A stretch of DNA of 42,194 bases from Tepidamorphus sp. (GCA_028280885.1 JANQKY010000003.1:1-42194); one strand, 5' to 3'. Numbered from the stretch's first letter, positions 24,471 to 32,081 are shown. A program made the numbers and translations. Notes: generated by a model not told the origin, from the sequence alone.

Positions 24471-25487
24471 TCAGGCCGGCTTGATCAGCACCTTGCCGAC
24501 GGCGCGGCCGTCGGCCATCAGCTCGCAGGCCGCCTGGGTCTCGGCAACGGCGAAGCGTGCCGCCGTGATCGCCTCGAAATCGACCTCGCCGCCGGCGATC
24601 AGGGCAACCGCATCGGCGAATTCGCGGGTAAACAGGATCGAGCCGACCGAGCGGACTTCCTTCAAGGCATTCAGGTGCAGGTTGATCGGTATCTCCGAGG
24701 GCTGGATCAGCGACAATACGCCGATCGTGCCCTGATAGCGCACCGCGTCGAGCGCCTGGTTATAGGCGTGCGGACTGCCCGATGCCTCGATCACCACATC
24801 ATAGGCGGCGCGCTCCGGGCTGTCCTCGCCGGTCACGTAGCCAGCCGATGCGCCGACGGCCCAGGCAGCCTCGATCGCGGCGGTTTTCAGATCCGTCACC
24901 GCGACCTCGGCGCCCTTCGCGGCGGCACCGACGGTCGCCAGCAGGCCCATCGGCCCGCAGCCGGTGACGAGCACCCGGTCGCCCGGCGATACGCCGGCGC
25001 GGTTCACCGCATGCATCGCGCAGGCAAGCGGCTCGGCGAAGGTCAGGTGATCAGGGTTGATGGTCTCGGCCACCGCGTGGCAGCAGCGGGCGGGAAAATC
25101 GAACCGCTCACGGAAGAACCCGTCGATATGCGGCTTTGTCGTCGCCGAGCCCGGAAAGCGCTTGGTTGCGCACATATTGATGTCGCCGGCCCGGCATTTC
25201 GCGCACGTGCCGCATTCGATCACCGGATTGATCGCGACGAGCTGGCCGGGGCGAAAGCCGTGGCCGTTGGCGTCCTCGACATAGGCGCAGGCCTCGTGAC
25301 CGAGCGTGACGGGATTGTCGAGAAAGAAGCCGGCATTGGCGAAATGCCGGAAGTAATGCATGTCCGTGCCGCAGATCGAGGCGGTGGCAAGGCGTAGCCG
25401 AACGTGATCCGGCGCGATCTCGCCGGGCATCTCGGCCTGCTCGATACGGATGTCGCGGGCGGCTGAAAGCAGCGATTTTACGTACAT
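24471..25487 (-). CDS. Zinc-dependent alcohol dehydrogenase, L-idonate 5-dehydrogenase-like
   Basis: 338 residues, medium-chain dehydrogenase family. Catalytic zinc ligands are C39 (SICGTD) and H63-E64 (TLGHEA); the structural zinc site keeps its four cysteines C92, C95, C98 and C106. The coenzyme site is VLVTGCGPMGLLATVGAA followed by an acidic VTDLK. The sequence resembles L-idonate 5-dehydrogenase and sorbitol dehydrogenases. It starts 2 bases after the SDR stop (TAGCGATG), so the two form a pair. With the gluconate-5-dehydrogenase-like SDR it would interconvert a sugar acid or polyol through a keto form; the pair lies under the LacI operator at 26249. Confidence 0.92.
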   Translation of the reverse strand: MYVKSLLSAARDIRIEQAEMPGEIAPDHVRLRLATASICGTDMHYFRHFANAGFFLDNPVTLGHEACAYVEDANGHGFRPGQLVAINPVIECGTCAKCRAGDINMCATKRFPGSATTKPHIDGFFRERFDFPARCCHAVAETINPDHLTFAEPLACAMHAVNRAGVSPGDRVLVTGCGPMGLLATVGAAAKGAEVAVTDLKTAAIEAAWAVGASAGYVTGEDSPERAAYDVVIEASGSPHAYNQALDAVRYQGTIGVLSLIQPSEIPINLHLNALKEVRSVGSILFTREFADAVALIAGGEVDFEAITAARFAVAETQAACELMADGRAVGKVLIKPA

Positions 25488-25489
25488 CG

Positions 25490-26206
25490 CTAAAAGCCGA
25501 TCGAGAAACCGCCATCGACGGGCAGCACCACGCCGTTGATATGGGCTGCCTGATCCGAGGCGAGGAAGTAGACGGCATTGGCGACGTTGGACGGCATGCC
25601 GAAGGCGCCGCCTGGAATGCGGCCCTCGATTTTGGCGCGCCGCGCCGGATCCTTTTCCAGGATCGCCCGGGTCATGTCGGTATCGATGAAGCCGGGCGCG
25701 ACCGCGTTGCAGCGGATACCGAACGCCGCCGCGTCGACGGCGACCGAGCGGGTCAGGCCAATGACAGCGGTCTTGGCGGTGACATAGGCGGCCGATCCCG
25801 GCAACGCCATCAGGCCGCCCATCGAGGAGATGTTGACGATTGCCCCGCCGGTCTCGCGCTGCAGCGCGACATAGCGGCCGCAGGCGGCGAACACGGCCTT
25901 CACATTCAGGTCGAGCCGCTCCTCCAGTTCCTCCGGCGCGACCTCCCAGACCGGCTTCTTCAGGTGCATCCCGGCATTGTTGACCAGCACGTCGATGCCG
26001 CCGGTCGCCGCGTGGATCGCATCGAGATAGGTCGTGTCGCGCCATGCCATAAGGTCATGCGCATGGAACTGCACGTCGCCGGAAAGCGTCTCCAGATCGC
26101 CCCGCGACCGGGCGACCACATGGACCTGATACCCCTCGTTAAGAAATTTCCGCGTCTGCGCGAGGCCAAGCCCCTTGTTGCCGCCGGTTATCACAGCGAT
26201 TGGCAT
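25490..26206 (-). CDS. Short-chain dehydrogenase/reductase, gluconate 5-dehydrogenase-like
   Basis: 238 residues, classical SDR: ITGGNKGLG (residues 6-14), VARSR after strand two (NADP-type), VNNAG, Ser in NISSMGG and YVTAK with the catalytic Tyr and Lys, then a PVDGGFSIGF end. First gene of a two-gene operon with the zinc alcohol dehydrogenase. Its start is 43 bases from the LacI-type operator at 26249-26266, so it should be induced together with the ABC and CoA operons. The substrate is probably a polyol, sugar acid or hydroxy acid. Confidence 0.92.
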   Translation of the reverse strand: MPIAVITGGNKGLGLAQTRKFLNEGYQVHVVARSRGDLETLSGDVQFHAHDLMAWRDTTYLDAIHAATGGIDVLVNNAGMHLKKPVWEVAPEELEERLDLNVKAVFAACGRYVALQRETGGAIVNISSMGGLMALPGSAAYVTAKTAVIGLTRSVAVDAAAFGIRCNAVAPGFIDTDMTRAILEKDPARRAKIEGRIPGGAFGMPSNVANAVYFLASDQAAHINGVVLPVDGGFSIGF

Positions 26207-26248
26207 AGACCACCCCTCACGGTTCGCGGAAAACAGGTTTGTGCATTT

Positions 26249-26266
26249 AGGTAAAGCGTTTTACCA
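26249..26266. promoter_or_regulatory. LacI operator upstream of the SDR-alcohol dehydrogenase pair
   Basis: AGGTAAAGCGTTTTACCA differs from the copies at 19310 and 20441 only at a few central and edge positions and keeps GGTAAA-n-CG and TTACCA. It places the 24471-26206 pair in the same LacI regulon. Confidence 0.82.
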
Positions 26267-26397
26267 AAGGGATCAAGCCTCGTTGGATGTACTGGGGTCC
26301 GGTTTGGGGAGCTCAGGTCTGTTATTGCCAGGGCGGAGGAAATCACTGCGCGCGGGATTCCTTGCGCGGCCGCGGCTCCCCGGCGCTCGACTTGGGT

Positions 26398-26478
26398 CTC
26401 GCGCGTTCGGCACTCGAAATGCTTTCGCATTTCGCCCGCTTGCGTGGACCGTACCTCACCCCGCCAAGGGGGAGAGGG
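26398..26478 (-). repeat. Dispersed triple-hairpin repeat, copy B, joined to a CCCTCTCC-type element
   Basis: Read on the minus strand this segment has CCCTCTCCCCCTTGGCGGGG then GTGAGG-TACGGTCC and a middle hairpin GAAATGC-gaaa-GCATTTC (26416-26433), ending in GAGTGCCGAACGCGCGAG. From GGGGTGAGG on it matches copy A at 8132-8200. The middle stem carries paired C/G to T/A changes compared with copy A, so base pairing is kept. Confidence 0.78.
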
Positions 26479-26589
26479 TAAGAGCGCGCTGAACGGACCA
26501 GGCAAGCCGGCATCAACATCATTTGCAGTTCGGCGTTTTCTGTCCGCCGGCGGTGGCGTCCGCCGCACGGCCTCTCAAATGCACTCGCG

Positions 26590-26639
26590 CCCTCTCCCCC
26601 TTGGCGGGAGAGGGTCGGCCCGCAGGGCCGGGGTGAGGG
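26590..26639 (+). repeat. REP-like element with two hairpins
   Basis: CCCTCTCCC-ccttggc-GGGAGAGGG (26590-26614) is followed by CGGCCC-gca-GGGCCG (26616-26630) and GGGGTGAGGG. The CCCTCTCC ... GGGGTGAGGG layout is a common intergenic repeat of Proteobacteria. Its first stem and end reappear shortened in the copy at 26457-26478. Confidence 0.75.
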
Positions 26640-26819
26640 CCCGTGGCACGGCCGCGCGTCGCGCCAGCAGTCCGGCAATGACGTCTGAGGGTGTGGCGAA
26701 GGGAAGTATCACTCCGGCGCGCACTGCCTAGAGGGCCATACCAGACAATTGGCTACACGAAACCGCCGGACTTGAACCGAGCGGTAGCGGCCCCGATACC
26801 GGTATCCGGAGCCGACCAG
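26640..26819. other. Intergenic, no gene recognised
   Basis: No plausible coding frame or RNA was recognised here. A perfect 12-bp palindrome GATACCGGTATC lies at 26795-26806, just downstream of the leftward operon that ends at 26820, and may belong to its 3' end. The stretches 26267-26397 and 26479-26589 are likewise empty. Confidence 0.6.
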
Positions 26820-28442
26820 CTACGCCCCGCAGCAATTGCCGGCAAGCGGCGCTGCGGAAACGCCGGAATGGTTGCAGCAGCCGCCCTTCCACCAGTCCGC
26901 ACCGGCCCCGTGGCAGTATTTGTCGTCGGCGCCGGTCATCTTCATGAACAGCGGGTGGTAGGTGCGGCAGACCTCGAGTTCGGTCTTGACCCAGTGCAGC
27001 GGATCGCGGCCGTAATGCTCCCAGTAGTCGCCGTCCATGTTGAGCCCCGGCACGGCCGGGTTCCAGGATTCGTCGAGCCAGAGGTCGACATCGCCGTACT
27101 GTCCGCACAGCTTGCGGATCTCGGGATCGTCGAGCGCGCCGAGGCGACCGTTCTCGATCAGCGTCTCGTTGTCGCCCTCGCGTTCCAGCGTGAAGGTCGG
27201 GAAATAGAGATGCAGGTGCCAGTGCCCGACCAGATGCCCCAGCCGGGCCGCCTGCCGCTCGGCCATCGAGGAGATGATCGTGCCGAAGCCCATGTGGATG
27301 ACGCCGGAGCGGACGCGCTCGTAGAGGCAGTTGACGAAGCCGGAGGGAAAGTCCTTGCGCGGGCGGTGGACATGCGGGTTGGTGCCGATCGAGGCTTCCC
27401 ACCAATACAGGATGCCCTTGCCCGGAAAGGTCGGATACTGGATGTCCGCCGTCCGGTCCATCACGTCGCGCAGCTTGTCGCCGAACGCGCCGCCCTCGTT
27501 GATCCTGACGATCTTCGAGTCCTCGACGATCAGCTGCGTCCAGTCGCACGGCGCGATGTGGTTGGTGGTGCCGGCAATGACGCCGTTGCCGTCTTCCTGG
27601 CCCGCCAGGAACATCCAGGGCCGGCCGGTGATATGGCCGGGCAGGTACTGCTTGCCGAAATGCTCGTTGCCGGCCCAGGTCGCAGCCGTCAGGTCGGCAT
27701 TGTAGAACTCGCGCCTGGCGTCCCAGTAGCCGGCATGATTGGTGTATTCGATGTCGGTGCCCTCGGGGTCCTGGATGCGGGCGCGCTTGCAGGTGCGGAT
27801 CCGGTCCCAGGTCCAGCGGTCAATGGCGTTCAGCACGTCGATCGGCATGGCATGCGCCGGCGAGGCGAGGATTTCCGGCGTGATGAACGGCATCCGCTGG
27901 ATCTTGATGAAGCGCTCGGCCAGCACCGGCCCGCCATAGCCCATCAGGATCTTGTCGTAATGCTGCTTCTTTTCCTCCTCTTCCCACCAGTCCATCCATT
28001 CGGCGAGTTCCCGGGTGCGGAACAGGTAGTAGTCGACCTCGTCGGCGCCGATCCAGTTCGGCACCGGGCCGCGATCGACATGCTTGATCTCGTAGCGGAC
28101 GTTGCACTTTTCGAGGATCTTCTGGCAGGCCTGGATGACGAGATCGCTGTGCCAGTTGTCGACGCGCAGAAGCACGCGTTCGCCCGGCTGGAGGTCCCAG
28201 CAGGCGTTCAGGCCATGGTTGTAGGAGCGCTTGGCGACATGTTCGAGATAGGGCAGCAACTGGTCGGGATGGGTGACCTCGACGAAGGGCGGGCAACGCG
28301 GCGGGCGGGTTGCCTGCAGGGGCGGCGCATCGAAGAGCGGCGCGCCGTCAGGGCGGGTGCCGCTGATCCGCTCCCGGTCCGGCGTCGCGGCAAGGCCGGT
28401 TCCGGTCCGCGCGGCGGCACTGCCCCTGAACATCTCCGTCAT
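26820..28442 (-). CDS. M29 aminopeptidase/NicX-superfamily-like protein with Cys-rich tail
   Basis: 540 residues, no signal peptide, no confident named family. The middle and C-terminal parts recall the M29 aminopeptidase and 2,5-dihydroxypyridine dioxygenase (NicX) fold: LQPGERVLLRVDN near residue 85; GVIAGTTNHIAPCDWTQLI followed by IVRINEGG-x-LRD (288-330); SIGTNPHVH (351-359); GVIHMGFGT (380-388); and HWHLHLYFPTFTLE (407-420) where NicX has a metal-binding H-L-D. Here the Asp is His, so metal chemistry may differ. The last 31 residues are unusual, with C510, C522-C523 and C537-C538. It is the last gene of the LeuC-LeuD-lyase operon, 19 bases behind the lyase with a strong GGAAAGG site. The superfamily link is a weak similarity judged by eye; function unknown. 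Confidence 0.5.
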   Translation of the reverse strand: MTEMFRGSAAARTGTGLAATPDRERISGTRPDGAPLFDAPPLQATRPPRCPPFVEVTHPDQLLPYLEHVAKRSYNHGLNACWDLQPGERVLLRVDNWHSDLVIQACQKILEKCNVRYEIKHVDRGPVPNWIGADEVDYYLFRTRELAEWMDWWEEEEKKQHYDKILMGYGGPVLAERFIKIQRMPFITPEILASPAHAMPIDVLNAIDRWTWDRIRTCKRARIQDPEGTDIEYTNHAGYWDARREFYNADLTAATWAGNEHFGKQYLPGHITGRPWMFLAGQEDGNGVIAGTTNHIAPCDWTQLIVEDSKIVRINEGGAFGDKLRDVMDRTADIQYPTFPGKGILYWWEASIGTNPHVHRPRKDFPSGFVNCLYERVRSGVIHMGFGTIISSMAERQAARLGHLVGHWHLHLYFPTFTLEREGDNETLIENGRLGALDDPEIRKLCGQYGDVDLWLDESWNPAVPGLNMDGDYWEHYGRDPLHWVKTELEVCRTYHPLFMKMTGADDKYCHGAGADWWKGGCCNHSGVSAAPLAGNCCGA

Positions 28443-28461
28443 CTGCGCTTTCCTTTCCGGT

Positions 28462-29358
28462 TCAGGATGCTTCGGCGGTCGGTTTCAGGTCCATCAGCAG
28501 GAAGCGCGACTGCCGCGCCTCGATCTCGTCGAAGCCGATGAAGGCCTTGAAGTCGGCCATGCTCATCGCCGGATGCGGCAGGCTGGCGGTGGTGCCGTCG
28601 GCGAGAAGCTGCGCGTAATTGTCCTTCATCGCCTGCGCCGCGGTCATCAGCCCGACCAGCGGATAGCAGGCGAGGCCCGCGACGTCGCGGATCTGATCGA
28701 GGGTCAGGTCCTTTTCCAGCCAGCCGAGGATCTGCAGCGACAGCGGCACGCCGACCGCCGCGCGCATGCGTTTCAGCCCCTCGATATCGGAAAAGGTGCG
28801 GCTGATCGGCTGGATGATGTCGGCGCCGGCCTCGACATAGGCACAGGCCCGGTCGATTGATTCCGCTTCGCTCATCGCGTCGGTGCGCGCGATGATCAGG
28901 GTATCCGGATCGCGCCGCGCCTCGACGGCGGCGCGGATCTTGGCGACATGCTCGAAGACCGGGATGATCTCGAGCTGGTTGGCCGCCGCCGCGCAGCGCT
29001 TGGGCGCCTGCTGGTCCTCCAGGATCATCGCGCAGACGCCGGCCTGCTCGAACTCCCGCACGGTCCGCATGACGTTGATGGCGTTGCCGTAGCCGGTATC
29101 GGCATCGGCGACGACCGGCACCGACACCGCGTTGACGACGTTGCGCACGACGCCGAGATTTTCCGTCATCGTGTAGAGCTCGACATCGGGGAAGCCGAGA
29201 TGGGTCGCCGACACCGCGAAGCCCGAGGTCATCACCGCCGGCGCCCCGGCGGCTTCGGCCAGCATCGCCGACATCGCGTCGTAGCAGCCAAACGTGATCT
29301 GCGTCTCGCCCGCCCGGACCTTGTCGGCGAAACGGCGCTTTGCCTCGGTGTCGATCAT
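28462..29358 (-). CDS. Isocitrate lyase/PEP mutase superfamily lyase
   Basis: 298 residues, the size of 2-methylisocitrate lyase and 2,3-dimethylmalate lyase. The magnesium-site loop VADADTGYG (residues 83-91) and the active-site loop EDQQAPKRC (114-122) are present; C122 is the catalytic Cys of the lyase branch, but the usual KRCGH reads KRCAA. Members cleave a C-C bond in a malate- or isocitrate-type acid to give pyruvate or an oxoacid and another acid. It overlaps the LeuD-like gene by ATGA. Downstream of an aconitase-like pair, it should cleave the hydroxy-diacid that pair produces. The altered loop suggests a substrate other than methylisocitrate. Confidence 0.88.
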   Translation of the reverse strand: MIDTEAKRRFADKVRAGETQITFGCYDAMSAMLAEAAGAPAVMTSGFAVSATHLGFPDVELYTMTENLGVVRNVVNAVSVPVVADADTGYGNAINVMRTVREFEQAGVCAMILEDQQAPKRCAAAANQLEIIPVFEHVAKIRAAVEARRDPDTLIIARTDAMSEAESIDRACAYVEAGADIIQPISRTFSDIEGLKRMRAAVGVPLSLQILGWLEKDLTLDQIRDVAGLACYPLVGLMTAAQAMKDNYAQLLADGTTASLPHPAMSMADFKAFIGFDEIEARQSRFLLMDLKPTAEAS

Positions 29359-29876
29359 GATCCGGTTTCCTCTTCTTCGCGGGCATGCAGATAGCCGACG
29401 ATGCCGCCTGCCTCGAGCATCAGCCGGTCACCGTCGCTCAGCGGCTCGATCGGCAACTCGGCGCCGGTGGTATGGTTGTGGAACAGACTGGTGTCCCAGT
29501 TGACCTCGATCTCGTCCCAGCGGCTGACCGCTTGCAGGACACCGGGACAGGCCGCCTGCGGGAAGCCCATGGCGATCTCGCCGCGCCAGTAGCCGGGCGA
29601 AAAGCTCTCGGCGATCACGCCGGCGATGCCGAGATGGCGCATGCCGATCATCGGCGGATAGTGGGGATGGCCGTAGCCGAAATTATGGTTGCCGACCAGC
29701 AGGTCGCCGGGCCGGACCTTGTTGGCGAAATCCGGCTCCTGCTGCCGCATCGCCAGCCGGCCGAGTTCGACGGGGTCCTTGATCTTGATGTTCTTGACCC
29801 CGACGATCTGGTCGACGTCGAAATCCTCGTCCGCGAAGATCCAGGCGACCCGGCCGCGCAGATTAGCCAGCGCCAT
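29355..29876 (-). CDS. LeuD/aconitase-swivel-like small subunit with altered active-site loop
   Basis: 173 residues with the swivel-domain pattern of 3-isopropylmalate dehydratase small subunits: GRVAWIFADEDFDVDQIVG, then PGDLLVGNHNFGYG and LGIAGVIAESFSPGYWRGEIAMGFP. In ordinary LeuD the loop after NFG reads CGSSREHA, whose Ser-Arg acts in catalysis and substrate binding. Here the loop (residues 66-76) is YGHPHYPPM and lacks that Ser-Arg. It overlaps the LeuC-like gene by 14 bases and the lyase gene by 4, so the three are coupled. It should form a heterodimer with the large subunit, with a changed substrate or chemistry. Confidence 0.83.
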   Translation of the reverse strand: MALANLRGRVAWIFADEDFDVDQIVGVKNIKIKDPVELGRLAMRQQEPDFANKVRPGDLLVGNHNFGYGHPHYPPMIGMRHLGIAGVIAESFSPGYWRGEIAMGFPQAACPGVLQAVSRWDEIEVNWDTSLFHNHTTGAELPIEPLSDGDRLMLEAGGIVGYLHAREEEETGS

Positions 29877-31158
29877 CGCTTTTGCCTTTCAGGCCATGGC
29901 CTTTCAGATAGGGGCGCGGATCGGCGATGCGGCCTTCGATCGCCGAGGCCGCGACGGCTGCGGCGTTGACGATATAGATCTCGCTGTCGGGCGAGCCCAT
30001 CCGGCCGCGCACATTGAGCGTGCCCGTCGAGACCGCCCGCTGTCCGGCCCGCATCACGCCCATCCGGCCAAAGCAGTAGTCGCAGGACGACGACGACAGG
30101 AAGGCGCCGGCATTGATCAGCCGCGTGATGATGCCGCGCTCGGCGGCCTGTTCCATGATCTCCTGGCTGGTCGGAATGACATGGAGCTGGAAACCGTCCT
30201 TGACCCGGTGGCCGTCGAGCACATCGGCGGCAAGCGCCAGATCCTCGACCCGGCCCGACGCGCAGGAGCCGAGATAGCCGACCTGTACCTCGGTGCCCGC
30301 CACCTCGCTCAAGTCGCGCGTATTGGCCGGGCTCGGCGGAATGACGGCGATCGGCTCCAGGTCGCTCACGTCGATCTCGTGGCGGGCGGCATAATCGGCG
30401 TCGGGGTCGGAGAAGACCGGCTCGATATCGAGCCGCTGGCGCTTACGGATATAGGACAGCGCCTTCTCGTCCGGGTTCATCACCGCCGTGATCGCGCCGG
30501 TGAACATCGCCAGGCAGTTGATCGACTGCCGACCCTCCAGCGACAGAGCGGCGATCGTCTCGCCGCCCAGTTCCATCACCTGGCCGCGGCAGCTACGCGG
30601 CCCGAGCACGCGGACGATATGGTGAAAAACGTCGCGCGCCGTGACGCCGGGCTGCAATGTGCCGTTCAAGTCGATCCGCGTCGTCGCCGGCACCTTGAAC
30701 TTGATGCGCTCCTTGACGAAGGCCTCGAGCAGGTGCCGCCGGACACCGATCGCCAGCGTCCCGAAGGTGCCGAGCTGCGAGATATGGCCGTCGAAATGGA
30801 CGACGAACGCGCCCGGCGTCGCATAGCCCAGTTCGGCGGCGACCTGGTGGCCGATCCCCTTGCGCTCGTAGACCGGCACCTTGTTCTTCGCGCCCCAGCT
30901 ACGGGTGTTCTCGTGCAGCTCCTCTTCCTGGGTCGTGGCGGCCGGCACCATATGGTCGATGAACAGCGCGAAGCGCTCCGGCTCGGCCACTGTGTCGATG
31001 CCGAATTCCTCCTCCATCTGGCGGAAGATCACGTCGGTGTAGCCGGGAAAGTCATAGGCGATGACGAAATCGGGCTTCGCCAGCACTTCCTCGCCGGCCG
31101 TGACCGTCTCCCGGCCCGAGACCCGCGCGAGTATCTTTTCAGCAATGGTGCGCCCCAT
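29863..31158 (-). CDS. LeuC/aconitase-like large subunit (4Fe-4S hydro-lyase)
   Basis: 431 residues from ATG 31158, which has GGGAGG 7 bases upstream; an ATG at 31185 lacks a site. The three cysteines that hold the 4Fe-4S cluster are present: C299 (YLGSCASGR) and C359/C362 (SSSSCDYCFG). IDHMVPA and GTLAIGV match the LeuC/aconitase core, although the DSHT motif reads DGHI. It is the first gene of the operon LeuC-LeuD-lyase-M29-like and lies 92 bases after the IclR gene, with an IclR palindrome between. Likely reaction: hydration or isomerisation of a substituted maleate or malate; leucine biosynthesis itself is unlikely given the neighbours. Confidence 0.88.
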   Translation of the reverse strand: MGRTIAEKILARVSGRETVTAGEEVLAKPDFVIAYDFPGYTDVIFRQMEEEFGIDTVAEPERFALFIDHMVPAATTQEEELHENTRSWGAKNKVPVYERKGIGHQVAAELGYATPGAFVVHFDGHISQLGTFGTLAIGVRRHLLEAFVKERIKFKVPATTRIDLNGTLQPGVTARDVFHHIVRVLGPRSCRGQVMELGGETIAALSLEGRQSINCLAMFTGAITAVMNPDEKALSYIRKRQRLDIEPVFSDPDADYAARHEIDVSDLEPIAVIPPSPANTRDLSEVAGTEVQVGYLGSCASGRVEDLALAADVLDGHRVKDGFQLHVIPTSQEIMEQAAERGIITRLINAGAFLSSSSCDYCFGRMGVMRAGQRAVSTGTLNVRGRMGSPDSEIYIVNAAAVAASAIEGRIADPRPYLKGHGLKGKSDGAG

Positions 31159-31231
31159 CCGGCGCCCTCCCTTCGAATGGTTCAAAGGAAGGGTTGATCA
31201 ACTTTCCCGTTTAGTCAACCAGCAACTTATC

Positions 31232-31246
31232 TTTCATCTGATGAAA
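31232..31246. promoter_or_regulatory. IclR operator before the LeuC-like operon
   Basis: TTTCATCTGATGAAA is a perfect 15-bp palindrome, identical but for its central base to the one at 32067-32081. It stands 73 bases before the LeuC-like start, just beyond the IclR gene's 3' end. Confidence 0.8.
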
Positions 31247-31250
31247 TATA

Positions 31251-32051
31251 TCAGCGCAATCCCTGCACCGCTTTGCGCATGTCCGCCGCCGCCTCCTGCA
31301 GCGTCGCGACGAGCGCGGGTTCGCGCTTGCCGATGATCTGCGGCGTCAGCCCGCCGAGCGACACCGCGGCGATCGTGTCGCCGGCATCGTTGCTGAGCGG
31401 CACCGCGATCGCCGACAGGCCGAGCGCCACGTCGTCACGCGCCGTTGCGTATCCCGTCTCCCGGATCTCGGACAGTTCGGCGCGAAGCTGCCCGGCATCG
31501 ACGGTCGAGTTCTCGGTGAGGGCTTCAAGCGACCCCTCCAGCAGCCGGCGTTGATGGGCGGGATCGAGATGGGCAAACAGCACGCGCGGCCCCGCGCCGC
31601 AATTGAGCGGCATGGTCTCGCCGACCGCCCACCAGCGCACCTCGATCGCGTGGGCACCGTGATAGCGGGCGATGCACATTGCCGCATCGCCACTGACGAC
31701 GGACAGGTAGACGGTCGTCGCCGTTTCCTCGGCAAGCCGCACCAGCCGGTCCTCGACCAGGCCTTTCAGCGACAGGTTTTCCGGCACCGCGGCGCTCAGC
31801 TTTATCAGCCCGACGGAGCCGGCATACTTGCCCGTCGACAGGTCCTGATGGACCAGGCCCTCGTCGCGCAGCGTCACCAGCAGGCGCCGCGCGGTTCCGG
31901 CATCGAGCCCCGTCTTCCGGACGATCTCGCTCAGCGCCAGATAGGGCTGCTCCGGCGAAAAGGCCCGCAGGATGGAGACGGCGCGCGACACCGCCCGCAC
32001 GCGCGGCAGGCTGCTTCCGTCCAGAGACCTTCGGTTAGTGGGGCGGTTCAC
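31251..32051 (-). CDS. IclR-family transcriptional regulator
   Basis: 266 residues from GTG 32051. That start has GAGAAGGA 7 bases upstream, while the ATG at 32072 lies inside an operator palindrome and has no ribosome site. The N-terminal winged helix is clear (AVSRAVSILRAFSPEQPYLALSEIVRKTGLDAGTARRLLVTL), as is the GAF-like effector domain (LAEETATTVYLSVVSGD, ALGLSAIAVPLSNDAGDTIAAVSLGGL). It stands between a leftward catabolic operon and a rightward TRAP operon, and the same 15-bp palindrome occurs at both promoters, so it should regulate both and itself. The inducer is probably the TRAP substrate or its product. Confidence 0.93.
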   Translation of the reverse strand: MNRPTNRRSLDGSSLPRVRAVSRAVSILRAFSPEQPYLALSEIVRKTGLDAGTARRLLVTLRDEGLVHQDLSTGKYAGSVGLIKLSAAVPENLSLKGLVEDRLVRLAEETATTVYLSVVSGDAAMCIARYHGAHAIEVRWWAVGETMPLNCGAGPRVLFAHLDPAHQRRLLEGSLEALTENSTVDAGQLRAELSEIRETGYATARDDVALGLSAIAVPLSNDAGDTIAAVSLGGLTPQIIGKREPALVATLQEAAADMRKAVQGLR

Positions 32052-32066
32052 GGCTGAGTCCTTCTC

Positions 32067-32081
32067 TTTCATCAGATGAAA
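32067..32081. promoter_or_regulatory. IclR operator in the IclR/TRAP divergent promoter
   Basis: TTTCATCAGATGAAA, perfect 15-bp palindrome. It touches a leftward -10 box (TATGAT on the minus strand, 32081-32086), so a bound IclR should block its own gene. It lies just upstream of the rightward TRAP promoter at 32095. Confidence 0.85.

Noticed and set aside
24471..26045. A 524-codon open frame on the minus strand that could look like a fused dehydrogenase
   Set aside because: Its first half is an off-frame reading of the SDR gene 25490-26206; only the part from ATG 25487 is a real alcohol dehydrogenase, 2 bases after the SDR stop.
26691..28541. A 616-codon plus-strand open frame opposite the M29-like gene
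   Set aside because: Antisense shadow caused by high GC; it has low-complexity His/Arg/Asp-rich composition with no domain, while the minus-strand protein has ordered motifs and operon spacing.
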